A stretch of 64,000 nt of DNA from Bacteroidales bacterium (GCA_011620605.1 WOYW01000016.1:310001-374000), one strand, 5' to 3'; shown: positions 1 to 10,408, numbered from the stretch's first letter. Made by a program: numbers and translations. The notes: generated by a model from the letters alone, not told the origin.

Positions 1-1514
1 TCACTCCCCGGGAAGTGGGACAGCTCAAATCGGCCTTGATACAAACCTCAAAAATCCGGAAGTCGCTTGCTCAAACCGAAGGAACAGAGGCCATACGCAA
101 AGAGACGGACAAACTGGACGATTGTCTGGAATTGATAGAGATCCTGCACCGAACATTGATTGCCTCTCCTCCCGCACAAATGGGAAAAAGCCCGGTGATC
201 GCACCCGGATACAATCAACAGCTTGACGAATTGCGGCATATTGTATCGCACAATAAAGAATACCTGCAGGAAATGCAGCAGAAAGCCGCAGAAGCCACGG
301 GAATATCTTCTCTTAAGATCAGTTTCAACAATGTTTTCGGCTATTATATTGAAGTCAGGAACACCCACAAAGACAAGGTGCCTGTTTCCTGGATCCGAAA
401 ACAGACGTTGGTTAATGCCGAACGTTATATTACCGAAGAGCTGAAGACTTATGAAGAAAAGATCCTGGGAGCCGAAGAAAGGATTGCCTTGCTGGAACAG
501 GAGATCTTCACACAACTGGTGGAATCGCTACGTCATTATGTTCGTCCCATACAGGAAAACGCCCGCATACTGGCCCGGCTTGATGTATTACTAGGTTTTG
601 CCGTACTGGCAAGGGAGCAGAAATATTGTCGGCCACGCATGGAAGAATCCAATGTAATAGATATTCACCAGGGACGCCACCCGGTCTTGGAAACATTTAT
701 GCCCCCCGGGGAAGCATATATCCCGAATGACGTATACCTGGATAATGAAAAACAACAGATCATCATCCTGACCGGACCCAATATGGCCGGAAAATCCGCT
801 TTGTTACGCCAAACGGGATTGATAGTACTGCTGGCACAAATAGGTTCATACGTACCTGCGCGGCAAGCCACATTGGGCATAGTGGACAAACTGTTCACAA
901 GGGTAGGGGCCTCGGACAACATAGCACGCCGGGAATCCACGTTTATGGTAGAAATGTTGGAATCGGCGGCCATCCTTAATAATATTACCGAAAAATCCCT
1001 GGTCCTTTTTGATGAAATAGGTAGAGGAACAAGTACTTATGACGGCATATCCATTGCCTGGGCCATTGTGGAATACCTGCACGAAAAACCCGGGGCACAG
1101 GCAAAAACACTGTTTGCCACACATTACCATGAACTGAACCAAATGGCGGAACAGTATGCTAGGGTAAAGAATTTTCACATTGCCGTGAAAGAACGGGGAC
1201 AAAAGGTGTTATTTTTACGCAAAATGATTTCCGGAGGCGTGGAACATAGTTTTGGGATCCACGTGGCCGGTATGGCGGGAATGCCACGACGTGTTTTAAT
1301 AACGGCAGAGGAGATCCTGAAAAAAATGGAAGCCGGCAGGGAACAACCGCCTTCTGCGGAAAGACCAAAACAGCTTTCCTTTTTTCAATTGGAGGACCCA
1401 TTGCTGCAGGCCCTGAAAAGAGATATTGAATCAGTGGACCTTAACAGAATTACGCCCCTGGAAGCATTTGATGCCCTACGGGAGCTGAAACGAAAAATCG
1501 GACAAAAAGAATGA
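1..1514 (+). CDS. mutS: DNA mismatch repair protein MutS, C-terminal part (5' end outside window)
   Basis: MutS recognises base mismatches and small loops and recruits MutL in an ATP-dependent way. The frame is open from the window edge, so the N-terminal mismatch-binding part lies outside; the ORF track's GTG start at 15 is only the first in-frame start in the window. The visible ~500 aa hold the core/clamp helices, Walker A GPNMAGKS, the DEIGRGTSTYDG Walker B/signature region, the FATHYHEL segment and the C-terminal helical dimerisation part. It ends ...IGQKE with a 4-bp ATGA overlap into the permease gene, suggesting co-transcription. Length and motifs fit an intact MutS1-type protein cut only by the window. 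Confidence 0.97.
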   Translation, partial: TPREVGQLKSALIQTSKIRKSLAQTEGTEAIRKETDKLDDCLELIEILHRTLIASPPAQMGKSPVIAPGYNQQLDELRHIVSHNKEYLQEMQQKAAEATGISSLKISFNNVFGYYIEVRNTHKDKVPVSWIRKQTLVNAERYITEELKTYEEKILGAEERIALLEQEIFTQLVESLRHYVRPIQENARILARLDVLLGFAVLAREQKYCRPRMEESNVIDIHQGRHPVLETFMPPGEAYIPNDVYLDNEKQQIIILTGPNMAGKSALLRQTGLIVLLAQIGSYVPARQATLGIVDKLFTRVGASDNIARRESTFMVEMLESAAILNNITEKSLVLFDEIGRGTSTYDGISIAWAIVEYLHEKPGAQAKTLFATHYHELNQMAEQYARVKNFHIAVKERGQKVLFLRKMISGGVEHSFGIHVAGMAGMPRRVLITAEEILKKMEAGREQPPSAERPKQLSFFQLEDPLLQALKRDIESVDLNRITPLEAFDALRELKRKIGQKE

Positions 1515-2788
1515 AAAAGATTGTAAAGAGCATCAACATTTTCTTTAAGCTTCTGGGGGAAAGTTTTACGTTTGCTTTTGACTCGGTAAAAGGAGATAAG
1601 TTCAGGGCCTTTCTTTCCCTGCTCGGTATTACCATAGGTATTTTTTCAATAGTAGCGGTTTTTACTGCCATAGAAGGTCTGGAAAAAAACGTGCGCAATC
1701 TGTTTTCTTCACTGGGTACCGACGTGGTTTATATAGATAAGATCTCCTGGGAATCATTAGCGGAAGGAGAAGATTTTAAATGGTGGGAATTCAGACAAAG
1801 GCCAAACAATACTTACGAAGAATTCGTTTTTCTGCAAAAAACACTCAAATATGCAGATATGATGGCTCTTTCGGCGGTTACCTCTGCACATGTCAGACAC
1901 GGGAGGACCACATTGCGGAACACTTCCGTTCACGGAGTAACCTATGACTGGAACAGGATCTCGTATTTTGAAATTGAAAGGGGCCGCTATTTTATGCCTT
2001 CTGAAGCCTCGGAAAATATACCACTGGCCGTGATCGGGAGCAACGTGGCCGAAGAGTTGTTTCCCGACGGCATATCCCCGGTGAACAACAATATCAAAAT
2101 AGGCGGTTTTACGGTAAGAGTCATTGGCGTGATCAAGAAAAAGGGAGAATCCATGTTCGATCCGGTCACCTATGACGATGCTGTTATCATCCCGTTGCCG
2201 TTCATCCGCAATTACATTGACCTTCGCCGGACTTCCCCAAGTATTGTAGTGCACAAGGATCCTGGGGCTGATGAAGAAGAATTCATGGCCGAGTTGAGGA
2301 ACGCCATGCGTGCGGTTCGTCGCCTGAAACCCATTCAGAAAGATAATTTTGCGCTCAACAAAATGTCATTCCTGGACGATGCTCTGTCCCAGCTTTTCAG
2401 CGTTATTTCTATTGCCGGATGGGTCATAGGGGGGTTTTCCATACTTATTGGAGCCTTTGGTGTTGCCAACATCATGTTTGTATCTGTCAAGGAAAGAACA
2501 CACATTATTGGGATAGAAAAAGCCATGGGTGCCAAAAGCGCATTTATACTGACGCAGTTCCTTTTTGAAGCCGCCCTCCTGGCTATGGTGGGAGGTTTAG
2601 TGGGGATCCTGATCGTTTGGGGCCTGACCGTGTTTGTGACCAATCAGTATGACTTTGTACTGACCATGTCCTTTTCAAACATATTGCGCGGAGTGCTGAT
2701 TTCAGGAGCGGTAGGCCTTGTAGCAGGGTTTATTCCGTCGCTGCAGGCAGCCCGCATGAATCCGGTGGAAGCCATTAACCAGCATTGA
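1511..2788 (+). CDS. ABC transporter permease, MacB/FtsX type
   Basis: Inner-membrane permease of the MacB/LolC-type family, 425 aa. A cytoplasmic N-terminus leads into one membrane helix (around residues 33-55), then a large periplasmic MacB-core-like domain (~60-285) and three C-terminal helices of the FtsX domain (~295-420) with the family pattern KERTHIIGIEKAMGA and a closing QAARMNPVEAI. Such permeases act in pairs with an ATPase to move lipoproteins, peptides or drugs. No ATPase gene is adjacent; the LolD-like ATPase at 21.4 kb is a possible but unproven partner. It starts inside the mutS stop (ATGA overlap) and overlaps the convergent rsmA by 14 bp. Substrate cannot be told. Confidence 0.9.
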   Translation: MKKIVKSINIFFKLLGESFTFAFDSVKGDKFRAFLSLLGITIGIFSIVAVFTAIEGLEKNVRNLFSSLGTDVVYIDKISWESLAEGEDFKWWEFRQRPNNTYEEFVFLQKTLKYADMMALSAVTSAHVRHGRTTLRNTSVHGVTYDWNRISYFEIERGRYFMPSEASENIPLAVIGSNVAEELFPDGISPVNNNIKIGGFTVRVIGVIKKKGESMFDPVTYDDAVIIPLPFIRNYIDLRRTSPSIVVHKDPGADEEEFMAELRNAMRAVRRLKPIQKDNFALNKMSFLDDALSQLFSVISIAGWVIGGFSILIGAFGVANIMFVSVKERTHIIGIEKAMGAKSAFILTQFLFEAALLAMVGGLVGILIVWGLTVFVTNQYDFVLTMSFSNILRGVLISGAVGLVAGFIPSLQAARMNPVEAINQH

Positions 2789-3590
2789 GAATCGCTGCGA
2801 CTTCTTTTGTCAGTTGAACAAAATCACTCACATCCAGCTGTTCCGGCCTAAGATCCGGGAGCCTTGAATCAGCGATCTTCCTTTTCCCCAGGATAGGGTT
2901 CAGGCTGTTCCGAATGGTCTTTCTGCGTTGGTTGAACGTCGTCTTTACAACTTTCAGGAACAGATCTTCAGGGCAATCCAGTTTTACCCGGTTATTTCTG
3001 AGCAGGCGGATCACCCCGGACTGGACCTTTGGCGGAGGAATGAATGCCCCGGGCGGTACGGTAAACAAATATTCCGTATGGTACCACGTATGAAGCAAAA
3101 CACTTAATATTCCGTATGTACGTGATCCCGGTGAGGCGCAGTAACGCTCCGCAACTTCTTTTTGGACCATGCCCACAACTTCGGGGATCCTGTCCTTGAA
3201 TTCCAGAACACGGAAAAAGATCTGGGAAGAAATATTATACGGAAAATTCCCTATTAATAAAAATTCAGGGGGGAACAGTTCTGTAGGTAGATGCAGGAAA
3301 TCTCCCTGTATAAGCCTTTTGCCCAACGTGGGATACTGCTGTTGCAGGAAAACGACCGATTCACGGTCAAGTTCAACGGCGTAATAGTCAATTTGGGGAT
3401 GATCCCATAAATACCTTGTAAGCACTCCTGTTCCGGGGCCTACTTCCACAACGGGAATTCTCTGTCCGTCCCCCGGGTTTTCCATTAAGGTCGAATTATA
3501 CACGACCGAAAGGCTGTTTACGATCCTTTGGGCAGTTCCCGTATCCCTGAGAAAATGTTGTCCGAGCGCTTTTTTTGGCCTGACCTCCAT
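2775..3590 (-). CDS. rsmA: 16S rRNA (adenine1518/1519-N6)-dimethyltransferase RsmA/KsgA
   Basis: Dimethylates two adjacent adenines in the 3' hairpin of 16S rRNA late in small-subunit assembly, using SAM. The family start KKALGQHFL is at the N-terminus, motif I VEVGPGTGVL near residue 55, and the catalytic motif NFPYNIS (usual form NLPY) near 120. I start at the ATG at 3590 (MEVRPKK...), not the ORF-track start at 3623, because a -7 box TACCTTTG lies only 4 nt upstream of this ATG, so the longer form would start before its own promoter. The mRNA would then be nearly leaderless. About 271 aa, normal length. Divergent from the serine hydrolase gene; convergent 14-bp overlap with the permease. 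Confidence 0.95.
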   Translation of the reverse strand: MEVRPKKALGQHFLRDTGTAQRIVNSLSVVYNSTLMENPGDGQRIPVVEVGPGTGVLTRYLWDHPQIDYYAVELDRESVVFLQQQYPTLGKRLIQGDFLHLPTELFPPEFLLIGNFPYNISSQIFFRVLEFKDRIPEVVGMVQKEVAERYCASPGSRTYGILSVLLHTWYHTEYLFTVPPGAFIPPPKVQSGVIRLLRNNRVKLDCPEDLFLKVVKTTFNQRRKTIRNSLNPILGKRKIADSRLPDLRPEQLDVSDFVQLTKEVAAILNAG

Positions 3591-3594
3591 TATA

Positions 3595-3618
3595 CAAAGG
3601 TAGTTTTTTATACCTTTA
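3595..3618. promoter_or_regulatory. Divergent -7 box pair, rsmA / serine hydrolase
   Basis: CAAAGGTA (minus-strand TACCTTTG, for rsmA) and TACCTTTA (plus strand, for the hydrolase) stand back to back with 8 bp between them. They match the Bacteroidota -7 consensus TAnnTTTG, the plus box with a final A. Confidence 0.6.
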
Positions 3619-3640
3619 TCCAACTCTAAAAGCGAACGTT

Positions 3641-4801
3641 ATGAAAAAAACTATCTTTCTTTTCTTTGTTTCATTGACCCTGCTTTCGTGTGCCGACAGG
3701 AAAGCACGTCAGGCAGACCTGTGCCTGCAACAGATCGCACAAGAAGTCAATGCAGTAGGGATCTCGGTCGCGGTGATCAGTGACAATGAAATTATCTACA
3801 CAGGAGCCTGCGGCCTGAAAAATATCCAAACAGAAGAAAAACTCAGGCCATCGGATCTGATGCGTATTGCCTCCATATCCAAAAGTTTTACAGCAACTGC
3901 CATTATGCAATTGTACGAAGCCGGGTGCTTTGACCTGGATGATGACATAGGGGATGCCCTGGGCTTCCCGGTCAGAAACCCCCACCACCCGGATATTCCC
4001 ATAACTTACCGGATGCTGCTCTCCCATACATCCTCAATGAGCGACAAAGGCGGGTATTTTACCCTGGATGTGATCCGCCCCGGGATCACTCCGGACGTCT
4101 CAGGCTCGTTCAACGAATACGCACCCGGAACCGACTATCAGTATTGCAACCTGGGATTCAATACGCTGGGAGCTTTGGTGGAGATTCATTCTTCAGAACG
4201 TTTTGACCAGTATGTCCGGAACAACATTCTGGATCCCCTGGGTGTATACGCCTCGTTCAATGTAAACGATCTGGATACTGCCCGTTTTGCCACGCTTTAT
4301 GCTTTTGAGGATGGCCGCTTTGTCCCATCCCCGCAGGCATACAATCCCCGGAAAGAGGAAATAGAGAATTACATTGAGGTGTACTCGGCCCCGATTTTTT
4401 CCCCCACGGGAGGCATGAAGATAAGTGCTCCCGACCTGGCGCGTCATGCCCTGATCCAAATGAACGAAGGGTATTACGGAGAAACGGAAATACTCACCCC
4501 TGAAAGCGTAGCCCTTATGCAAACCCCTCAAAGTCCGGGAGGCCGTTCTTTAGAGAATGAAGCCTGCGGCTATGGTTTTGCCCTGGAAAGAACGGACCGG
4601 CTCATAGAAGGTGAGATCATGACGGGGCATACAGGGAGCGCATACGGCCTCTACTCGGCAATGTTTTTTGAGAAAGACAAAAAGTTCGGATTTGTTGTAT
4701 TGTGTAATGGATGCGACTCGTCACTACCCCTCAGGGAAAACGGCTTTATGCCAGTCCAGACCGATGTGATCAACGCGATGTACGATATATTTATCCGTTA
4801 A
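3641..4801 (+). CDS. Serine hydrolase lipoprotein, class C beta-lactamase / DD-peptidase family
   Basis: 386-aa envelope lipoprotein: short signal ending in lipobox LLSC (Cys17), then a beta-lactamase-fold domain. The nucleophile motif SxxK is SISK (Ser78, Lys81), the second motif is the YCN in YQYCNLGFN (around 168), and HTGSAYG near 330 takes the place of the KTG motif, as is usual for class C-like esterases and peptidases of this superfamily. Likely faces the periplasm or cell surface and cleaves a D-amino-acid peptide or ester; real beta-lactamase activity is not implied. Monocistronic by position, divergent from rsmA, convergent with aspS after an 11-bp gap. Confidence 0.88.
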   Translation: MKKTIFLFFVSLTLLSCADRKARQADLCLQQIAQEVNAVGISVAVISDNEIIYTGACGLKNIQTEEKLRPSDLMRIASISKSFTATAIMQLYEAGCFDLDDDIGDALGFPVRNPHHPDIPITYRMLLSHTSSMSDKGGYFTLDVIRPGITPDVSGSFNEYAPGTDYQYCNLGFNTLGALVEIHSSERFDQYVRNNILDPLGVYASFNVNDLDTARFATLYAFEDGRFVPSPQAYNPRKEEIENYIEVYSAPIFSPTGGMKISAPDLARHALIQMNEGYYGETEILTPESVALMQTPQSPGGRSLENEACGYGFALERTDRLIEGEIMTGHTGSAYGLYSAMFFEKDKKFGFVVLCNGCDSSLPLRENGFMPVQTDVINAMYDIFIR

Positions 4802-4812
4802 AAGAACGGTAT

Positions 4813-6576
4813 TCAGGAAAGACCCAATTCTTTCTTTTGCAACGCATCAATTTCTGCCGGGGCGTCAAGCATAACGTCCCTTCCGGCATTGTTCTTGGGA
4901 AAGGCAATGAAATCCCGAATGCTTTCCGATCCGCCAAAGAGCGAACACCAACGGTCAAACCCAAAGGCGATCCCGCCGTGGGGAGGAGCTCCGTATTGAA
5001 AAGCGTTGATGATAAAGGAAAATTTTGCTTTTACTTCTTCCGGGGACATTCCCAGAACCTTGAACATACGTTCCTGCATGGCCGAATCGTGGATCCTAAC
5101 AGACCCTCCTCCAACTTCGGTACCGTTTAATACGAAATCATACGCATTGGCATTAACTTGCTCCAGATCTTTGGAATCGTCGCTGTAGAATTTGTCCAGG
5201 TCCTCGGGTTTGGGAGCTGTGAAAGGATGGTGTTTGGCGTAGAAACGTTGGGTTTCTTCATCCCATTCCAATAACGGGAAATCATAGACCCAAAGGGGAG
5301 CGTAACGGTTTTTGTCTCTCAGGCCCAGCCGGTTTCCCATTTCCAGCCGCAGCACGCCTAAAGCTTCCAGCGTTTTTATACGGTCACCACTCATTACCAG
5401 GATCAGGTCCCCGTCACCGGCTCCGGTAAGCCGTGCCCAGGAACCCAGGGCCTCCATGTCAACGAATTTATCCACTGAAGATTTGTACGTCATAACGCCG
5501 TCGGGGCCTTTTGTACAACGCACATAAATCATCCCGGCTGCCCCTATCTGTGGCCTGCGGACCCATTCGGTCAGTTCGTCCAGTTGTTTTCGGGTATAGG
5601 AAGCTGCTCCTTTTACACAGATGGCTCCCACGTAAGCGGCATTGCTGAACACACTGAATTCCGTATCCCGGGTCAGCGGGGTAAGGTCGTGTAGAAGCAT
5701 TTCAAACCGGATATCCGGTTTGTCGCTACCGTATTTTTCCATGGCGGTTTTCCAGGAGATACGGGGCAGGGGGGCGGGAATATCTTTTCCGAGTACAGAT
5801 TTAAAAAGATGCAGTATCAATCCTTCAAATTGTGCCAGCATATCATCCCGTTCCACAAACGACATTTCGCAGTCTATCTGTGTAAATTCCGGCTGACGGT
5901 CAGCCCGAAGGTCTTCATCTCTGAAACACCGGACTATCTGGAAATACTTGTCGTATCCGGATATCATCAGCAATTGCTTAAAGGTCTGCGGACTCTGGGG
6001 CAAAGCGTAGAACTGTCCCTGGTTCATGCGTGAAGGCACCACAAAATCCCGGGCTCCTTCCGGTGTGGATTTGATGAGAAAAGGAGTTTCAATTTCCAGG
6101 AAGCCGCATTGGCTCAGATAACTTCTAGTTTCCTGCGCCATTTTATGGCGAAGCATTAGGGCCTTTTGCAGCGGAGGTCGCCTCAGGTCAAGGTAACGGT
6201 AACGGGCACGTAATTCTTCCCCGCCGTCGGATTCTTCTTCTATGGTAAAAGGCGGTGTCTGGGACCGGCTCAGGATCTCTATACCGCTTAGCAGAATCTC
6301 TATTTCCCCGGTACGGATCTTTGGATTCTTGCTGCTCCGTTCCACGACCGTTCCTTTAGCGGTAATGACATACTCGCGTCCCAGGTCTTCCACCACGTCT
6401 GTGATCTCCCGGGGAGAATCCGCATTAACGACCAGCTGGGTGATGCCGTAACGATCACGAAGGTCTATGAAAGTCATACCTCCCAGTTTCCTGATACGCT
6501 GTATCCATCCGGCCAATTGTACCTCCCGGCCTGCGTGGGAAAGATTGAGTGCTCCGCACGTGTGTGTCCTGTACAT
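4813..6576 (-). CDS. aspS: Aspartyl-tRNA synthetase
   Basis: Charges tRNA-Asp with aspartate; class II synthetase, 587 aa, the usual bacterial length. The N-terminal OB-fold anticodon-binding domain opens with THTCGAL. The catalytic core has motif 2 in [18 protein letters not shown] (around residue 220-240) and motif 3 in [10 protein letters not shown] (around 540). The bacterial GAD insertion ([10 protein letters not shown], about residue 285) is present. A -7 box TACCTTTG (minus strand, 6597-6604) lies about 20 nt upstream of the ATG, back to back with the thyA promoter. Whether it also charges tRNA-Asn depends on whether an AsnRS exists elsewhere. Confidence 0.97.
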   Translation of the reverse strand: MYRTHTCGALNLSHAGREVQLAGWIQRIRKLGGMTFIDLRDRYGITQLVVNADSPREITDVVEDLGREYVITAKGTVVERSSKNPKIRTGEIEILLSGIEILSRSQTPPFTIEEESDGGEELRARYRYLDLRRPPLQKALMLRHKMAQETRSYLSQCGFLEIETPFLIKSTPEGARDFVVPSRMNQGQFYALPQSPQTFKQLLMISGYDKYFQIVRCFRDEDLRADRQPEFTQIDCEMSFVERDDMLAQFEGLILHLFKSVLGKDIPAPLPRISWKTAMEKYGSDKPDIRFEMLLHDLTPLTRDTEFSVFSNAAYVGAICVKGAASYTRKQLDELTEWVRRPQIGAAGMIYVRCTKGPDGVMTYKSSVDKFVDMEALGSWARLTGAGDGDLILVMSGDRIKTLEALGVLRLEMGNRLGLRDKNRYAPLWVYDFPLLEWDEETQRFYAKHHPFTAPKPEDLDKFYSDDSKDLEQVNANAYDFVLNGTEVGGGSVRIHDSAMQERMFKVLGMSPEEVKAKFSFIINAFQYGAPPHGGIAFGFDRWCSLFGGSESIRDFIAFPKNNAGRDVMLDAPAEIDALQKKELGLS

Positions 6577-6596
6577 ATTGATGATTTTTTAAGCAA

Positions 6597-6625
6597 CAAA
6601 GGTAATCAGAAAATGGCTACCTTTG
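6597..6625. promoter_or_regulatory. Divergent -7 box pair, aspS / thyA
   Basis: CAAAGGTA at 6597-6604 (aspS, minus) and TACCTTTG at 6618-6625 (thyA, plus), separated by 13 bp. The thyA ATG is 7 nt after its box, so its transcript should have almost no leader. Confidence 0.65.
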
Positions 6626-6632
6626 TGTGGCT

Positions 6633-7427
6633 ATGCAAAACTATTTGGATCTCCTGCAACACATCCTGGACAACGGGACAGATAAAAACGACAGAACGGG
6701 AACCGGAACACGGAGCGTATTCGGATACCAGCTGCGTTGCTCCCTTTCAGAAGGATTTCCGCTCCTTACCACAAAAAAAGTTCATATAAAATCCATCATT
6801 TACGAATTGCTCTGGTTTCTGAAGGGAGACACCAACATAAAATACCTGAACGACAACGGAGTGACCATCTGGGATGAATGGGCGGATCCCACGGGGGAAC
6901 TGGGGCCTGTCTACGGAAAACAATGGCGGTCCTGGAAAACATCAGATGGAGAAACGATAGACCAGGTATCCCGCCTGGTGGAAGGTCTGAAAAAGGATCC
7001 CGACGGCCGCCGTCATATAATCAGTGCCTGGAATGTAGGAGACATTTCACGGATGGCCCTGCCGCCGTGCCATGCCATTTTCCAGTTTTATGTGGCAAAC
7101 GGAAAGCTGTCCTGCCAGCTCTATCAGCGTAGTGCAGACGTATTTTTGGGTGTGCCTTTCAACATAGCTTCCTATGCCTTACTTACCCTTATGGTGGCAC
7201 AGGTCTGCGGCTATGAACCAGGAGATTACATCCACACGTTCGGGGATGTACACATATATACCAATCATATGGAACAGGTAAAGTTGCAGTTAACCCGCAC
7301 GCCGCGTTCTTTGCCAAAAATGGTAATTAATCCGGACCGCCGCGATCTTTTTTCCTTTGAATATAAGGATTTCAGCCTTCAAGATTACGATCCCTGGCCG
7401 TCCATAAAAGCCCCGGTTGCCGTATGA
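6633..7427 (+). CDS. thyA: Thymidylate synthase
   Basis: Methylates dUMP to dTMP with methylene-tetrahydrofolate, releasing dihydrofolate. 264 aa, the compact ThyA form. Visible: KNDRTGTGT near the N-terminus, the TIWDEWAD and GPVYGKQWR segments, the catalytic Cys146 in [29 protein letters not shown], and the C-terminal KAPVAV. The ORF track starts at a GTG at 6627; I use ATG 6633 because it matches the family N-terminus (MQNYLDLLQ) and the -7 box ends only 7 nt earlier. Followed by folA with a 4-bp ATGA overlap, so the enzyme making dihydrofolate is coupled to the one reducing it. Confidence 0.98.
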   Translation: MQNYLDLLQHILDNGTDKNDRTGTGTRSVFGYQLRCSLSEGFPLLTTKKVHIKSIIYELLWFLKGDTNIKYLNDNGVTIWDEWADPTGELGPVYGKQWRSWKTSDGETIDQVSRLVEGLKKDPDGRRHIISAWNVGDISRMALPPCHAIFQFYVANGKLSCQLYQRSADVFLGVPFNIASYALLTLMVAQVCGYEPGDYIHTFGDVHIYTNHMEQVKLQLTRTPRSLPKMVINPDRRDLFSFEYKDFSLQDYDPWPSIKAPVAV

Positions 7428-7924
7428 AAGATCAGGGCACAAACAGACCGTATACACTTTCCCTGGTGGCCGTGGTGGGGCCGGGCCTGGAACTCGGCGC
7501 AAACAATCAGTTGTTGTGGCACATTTCCGAAGATCTCAGGCACTTCAAAGCGCTGACCATGGGACGTACGGTCATCATGGGGCGGAAAACCTATGAATCA
7601 CTGGGAAAACCCTTGCCAGGGCGGAATAATGTTGTACTTTCAAGATCCGGCCGAAGCCTGGAAGAGGTGCTTTCACAGGTAAAAGATCAGGCCGAGGTTT
7701 TTGTCATCGGGGGAGCGCAGATCTACCGGCAAACCATCGACCTGGCAGATAAACTGTACCTTACGCATGTTCGTGCCCCGCTGCCCGATGGAGGCGTAGA
7801 TGTATTTTTTCCGCCCGTCGATCCCCGTCAGTGGAAAGAAGTCATGCGAAAAGATTTCCCGCACGGGGTTAAATTCCCGTTTCCTTTTTCCTTCGTAACA
7901 TACGAACGCATCCGGTACCGATAG
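7424..7924 (+). CDS. folA: Dihydrofolate reductase
   Basis: Reduces dihydrofolate to tetrahydrofolate with NADPH; 166 aa. Family landmarks in order: substrate/cofactor residues in [15 protein letters not shown] near the N-terminus, [15 protein letters not shown] (around 46-60), [11 protein letters not shown], the [12 protein letters not shown] segment near 97-108, and a C-terminal FSFVTYERI strand. The ATG overlaps the thyA stop, indicating translational coupling. Its last 56 bp are antisense to the end of the YfhO gene on the minus strand, without any visible terminator between them. Confidence 0.96.
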   Translation: MKDQGTNRPYTLSLVAVVGPGLELGANNQLLWHISEDLRHFKALTMGRTVIMGRKTYESLGKPLPGRNNVVLSRSGRSLEEVLSQVKDQAEVFVIGGAQIYRQTIDLADKLYLTHVRAPLPDGGVDVFFPPVDPRQWKEVMRKDFPHGVKFPFPFSFVTYERIRYR

Positions 7925-10361
7925 CTGCCAGAAGTGCCAGCAGCAACGCACCTGAACTGATGCGCGAGATCACAATACCCGTGGTGTAGGAAGAAGGCAG
8001 ATAGGTGAAGAGGATCTGGTGTTCGCCTTCAGGTACGAGCAAAGTCCGGGTAATATAATTGGACCGGTAAATTTGAGCTTCCTGCCCGTCAATCCACGCT
8101 TTCCAACCTTTGGGATAATAAATTTCGGAAAAGACGATAATACCGTCTTTCTCCATAGAGGCTTTGTATTCCAATGTGTTGGGAGAATAGGATGTTAATG
8201 TTACGGTTGAATTTGAAGGCCCGGCCGTTTCCAGCCAAGGTCCCAGGGGGTCCTGCATTACGGCGGTAGTTCTCAGATCTACCCGTGTAAGTGTTTCAAT
8301 TTCTTCCCGGGGGGATGAAACCGGCTGTATGGAAGATACCACCCATGCATTCCCCAGGGCATGGGGATTTGTTACGGGCATGGCATCCGGGGATAAAATA
8401 ACGTATCGTGTATTGAGCATGTTGAGTACCGGTGTCCGGGAGTTATTGCCGTTGTACTGAAAGATCCCGGCTGCTTCTTCCAGGGTCTGGCACTGGCTGA
8501 GTTTATCCGCAAAATACTGCATTTCAGGCAACAGATGGTGATCAATCACATCCTGGTAACGCTGCAACTTGGCTGCATTGTAGCCCCCTATGGATTTATG
8601 GTGGTAACTGGCCGTGGCATCCATGAAAGTGTTTCCGGTCAGGTCCAGTACCCGGTAATACAAATCCGGATCCTGTTTAATGTGTTTGTCTACAGGTCTT
8701 TCCGAAAACTGATTACGGTAATTGATACGTGAAACAAAATGGGACTCGTTCAGGTACCGTTTTCCAACGGGAAGGTAATCCGCCAGGAACAATACCGCTA
8801 AAGCACCTATAATCCAGACCTGCCTGATCTTCCGGTGTACGCCCAGCCAGAGTAAAACGGCGGCAGGCAGGATCAGCAGGACTGAACGCCATGCATCCCC
8901 GCTCAAAAGATCTTTGCGGTCTTCCATCAGGGCCGGGATCAGTGAAGAAGGCAATGAGCTGTCGGAAGGTCCCGTGAAAGAACCTGCCAGGGATGGTATC
9001 AATGCGGCCACAAGGGAAAAGCCGGCCGTAATACCCAATGCCCAGTAAATACCTTTGATGGCTTTTTTCTGAGTATAAACACCCTCCAGGATCTGCCACA
9101 ACACATATATTCCCAGGGCCGGTACGACCATTTGCCATATTACCAGTATCATGCTGACTGTCCGGAACTTATCGTATAAAGGCACAAAACGGAAGAAAAA
9201 GGTATTAAACCCCGGAAGGTGGTAGCCCCAGGACAACAATAGAGCCAACAGGGAAACACTGGCCAGGGCCCATTTCACAGGACTTTTTACTAGTATAAGT
9301 CCCAATACAAAGAGAAAGATCATAATGGCTCCCATATACATAGGACCTGCCGTAAAAGGTTGTTCTCCCCAATACAAAGGCATATTGGAAATAACCCCGT
9401 CGGCATTGTATCCCATGTCTTTCAGTGTACGGTACGTGTTGGAATCTTTGTCCAGCGGCCCGACGGAAGCACCCCCGTAAAAATCAGGGATCAGCATGTT
9501 GAATGACTCCATTTTGGAATAACTCCATTGGGTGGCGTAATCAAACTCCAGCCCTGAACTTGCCTTGCCGTCCTCACCGGCACTGAGTTCCGAACCTCCG
9601 CGCATGGATTGTGACATATATTCGTATGTCGGCAGCAGGTGGTTTGCAGAGGTGGCAAGTCCAAACAGACCGGCCGCTATGATCAAAAGGGTTGTTTTCA
9701 TGAATTTTGGGACCCGGTGCCGGACAACTGCTTCAGCAAAAAGTCCGGCTACGACAAAAAGCAGAATGAATCCCAGGTAATAAGTGATCTGCGGATGATT
9801 GGCGGCTACATGTAAGCTGACGGTAAGAGCAAAAAACAAAGCGCCGGTCAAGGCCTGTTTACGGTAAGCATATGCCATAGAGGCCAGGACCCAAGGTACA
9901 TAGGCAATGGCTATCATCTTAGTCACGTGCCCGGCCTGTATGATCTGGAGGTTGTAGGAACAAAAAGTGATGGCCACCGCACCTAATGCCGATATCCACG
10001 GATTGATCCCCAGGGCAAGGAAAAACAGAAACCCTCCCAATAATGACAAAAACAGGTAGGAGGCAGGTTCTGCGCCCGATTCCAGTATTTGACCGATGGC
10101 CCTGATGTAATTTCCTTTAGTGACTTTATTAATGGTAACGGTAGGCATTCCCCCGAACATGGAATTTGTCCAGCGAGCCTCATCTTTGTGTGTTTCATTA
10201 TAGTCTTTTGCCTCCTTGGACATTGCCTGCCAGGCGGTTATGTCTCCCTGGTTGAGTATTTTTCCATGGAAAACCTGCGGCACAAAACCATAGGAAAGAA
10301 TAAGAAAGAAAACCACGGCTACCGGATAGGCGATCCATTTTTTCACGGGAATCTTTTGCAT
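7869..10361 (-). CDS. YfhO family multi-pass membrane protein
   Basis: 830-aa integral membrane protein of the YfhO family, related in layout to GT-C glycosyltransferases. An N-terminal helix (residues ~10-28) is followed by an extracytoplasmic loop with GDITAWQAM and NSMFGGMPT, then roughly a dozen hydrophobic segments up to ~550, a soluble extracytoplasmic domain (~560-790, with FSEIYYPKGWKAWIDG near the end) and one last helix before a basic tail. Firmicute relatives affect glycosylation of cell-wall polymers; the substrate here is unknown. A -7 box TACCTTTG lies about 18 nt upstream of the ATG, back to back with the symporter promoter. Confidence 0.88.
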   Translation of the reverse strand: MQKIPVKKWIAYPVAVVFFLILSYGFVPQVFHGKILNQGDITAWQAMSKEAKDYNETHKDEARWTNSMFGGMPTVTINKVTKGNYIRAIGQILESGAEPASYLFLSLLGGFLFFLALGINPWISALGAVAITFCSYNLQIIQAGHVTKMIAIAYVPWVLASMAYAYRKQALTGALFFALTVSLHVAANHPQITYYLGFILLFVVAGLFAEAVVRHRVPKFMKTTLLIIAAGLFGLATSANHLLPTYEYMSQSMRGGSELSAGEDGKASSGLEFDYATQWSYSKMESFNMLIPDFYGGASVGPLDKDSNTYRTLKDMGYNADGVISNMPLYWGEQPFTAGPMYMGAIMIFLFVLGLILVKSPVKWALASVSLLALLLSWGYHLPGFNTFFFRFVPLYDKFRTVSMILVIWQMVVPALGIYVLWQILEGVYTQKKAIKGIYWALGITAGFSLVAALIPSLAGSFTGPSDSSLPSSLIPALMEDRKDLLSGDAWRSVLLILPAAVLLWLGVHRKIRQVWIIGALAVLFLADYLPVGKRYLNESHFVSRINYRNQFSERPVDKHIKQDPDLYYRVLDLTGNTFMDATASYHHKSIGGYNAAKLQRYQDVIDHHLLPEMQYFADKLSQCQTLEEAAGIFQYNGNNSRTPVLNMLNTRYVILSPDAMPVTNPHALGNAWVVSSIQPVSSPREEIETLTRVDLRTTAVMQDPLGPWLETAGPSNSTVTLTSYSPNTLEYKASMEKDGIIVFSEIYYPKGWKAWIDGQEAQIYRSNYITRTLLVPEGEHQILFTYLPSSYTTGIVISRISSGALLLALLAAIGTGCVRMLRRKKETGI

Positions 10362-10379
10362 AGCTTCTGTATTTTATAA

Positions 10380-10408
10380 CAAAGGTAAAAAGAAAGGACT
10401 TATATTTG
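10380..10408. promoter_or_regulatory. Divergent -7 box pair, YfhO gene / NSS symporter
   Basis: CAAAGGTA (10380-10387, minus) and TATATTTG (10401-10408, plus) are back to back, 13 bp apart. The plus-strand box precedes the symporter ATG by 17 nt. Confidence 0.6.

Noticed and set aside
1-1514. MutS lacking its N-terminal mismatch-binding domain (MutS2-like)
   Set aside because: The frame is open at the window edge and no Smr domain is present; it is simply cut by the window.
7869-7924. Frameshift or annotation error at the folA/YfhO 56-bp overlap
   Set aside because: Both C-termini are of normal length and composition, and similar convergent overlaps occur five more times in the window.
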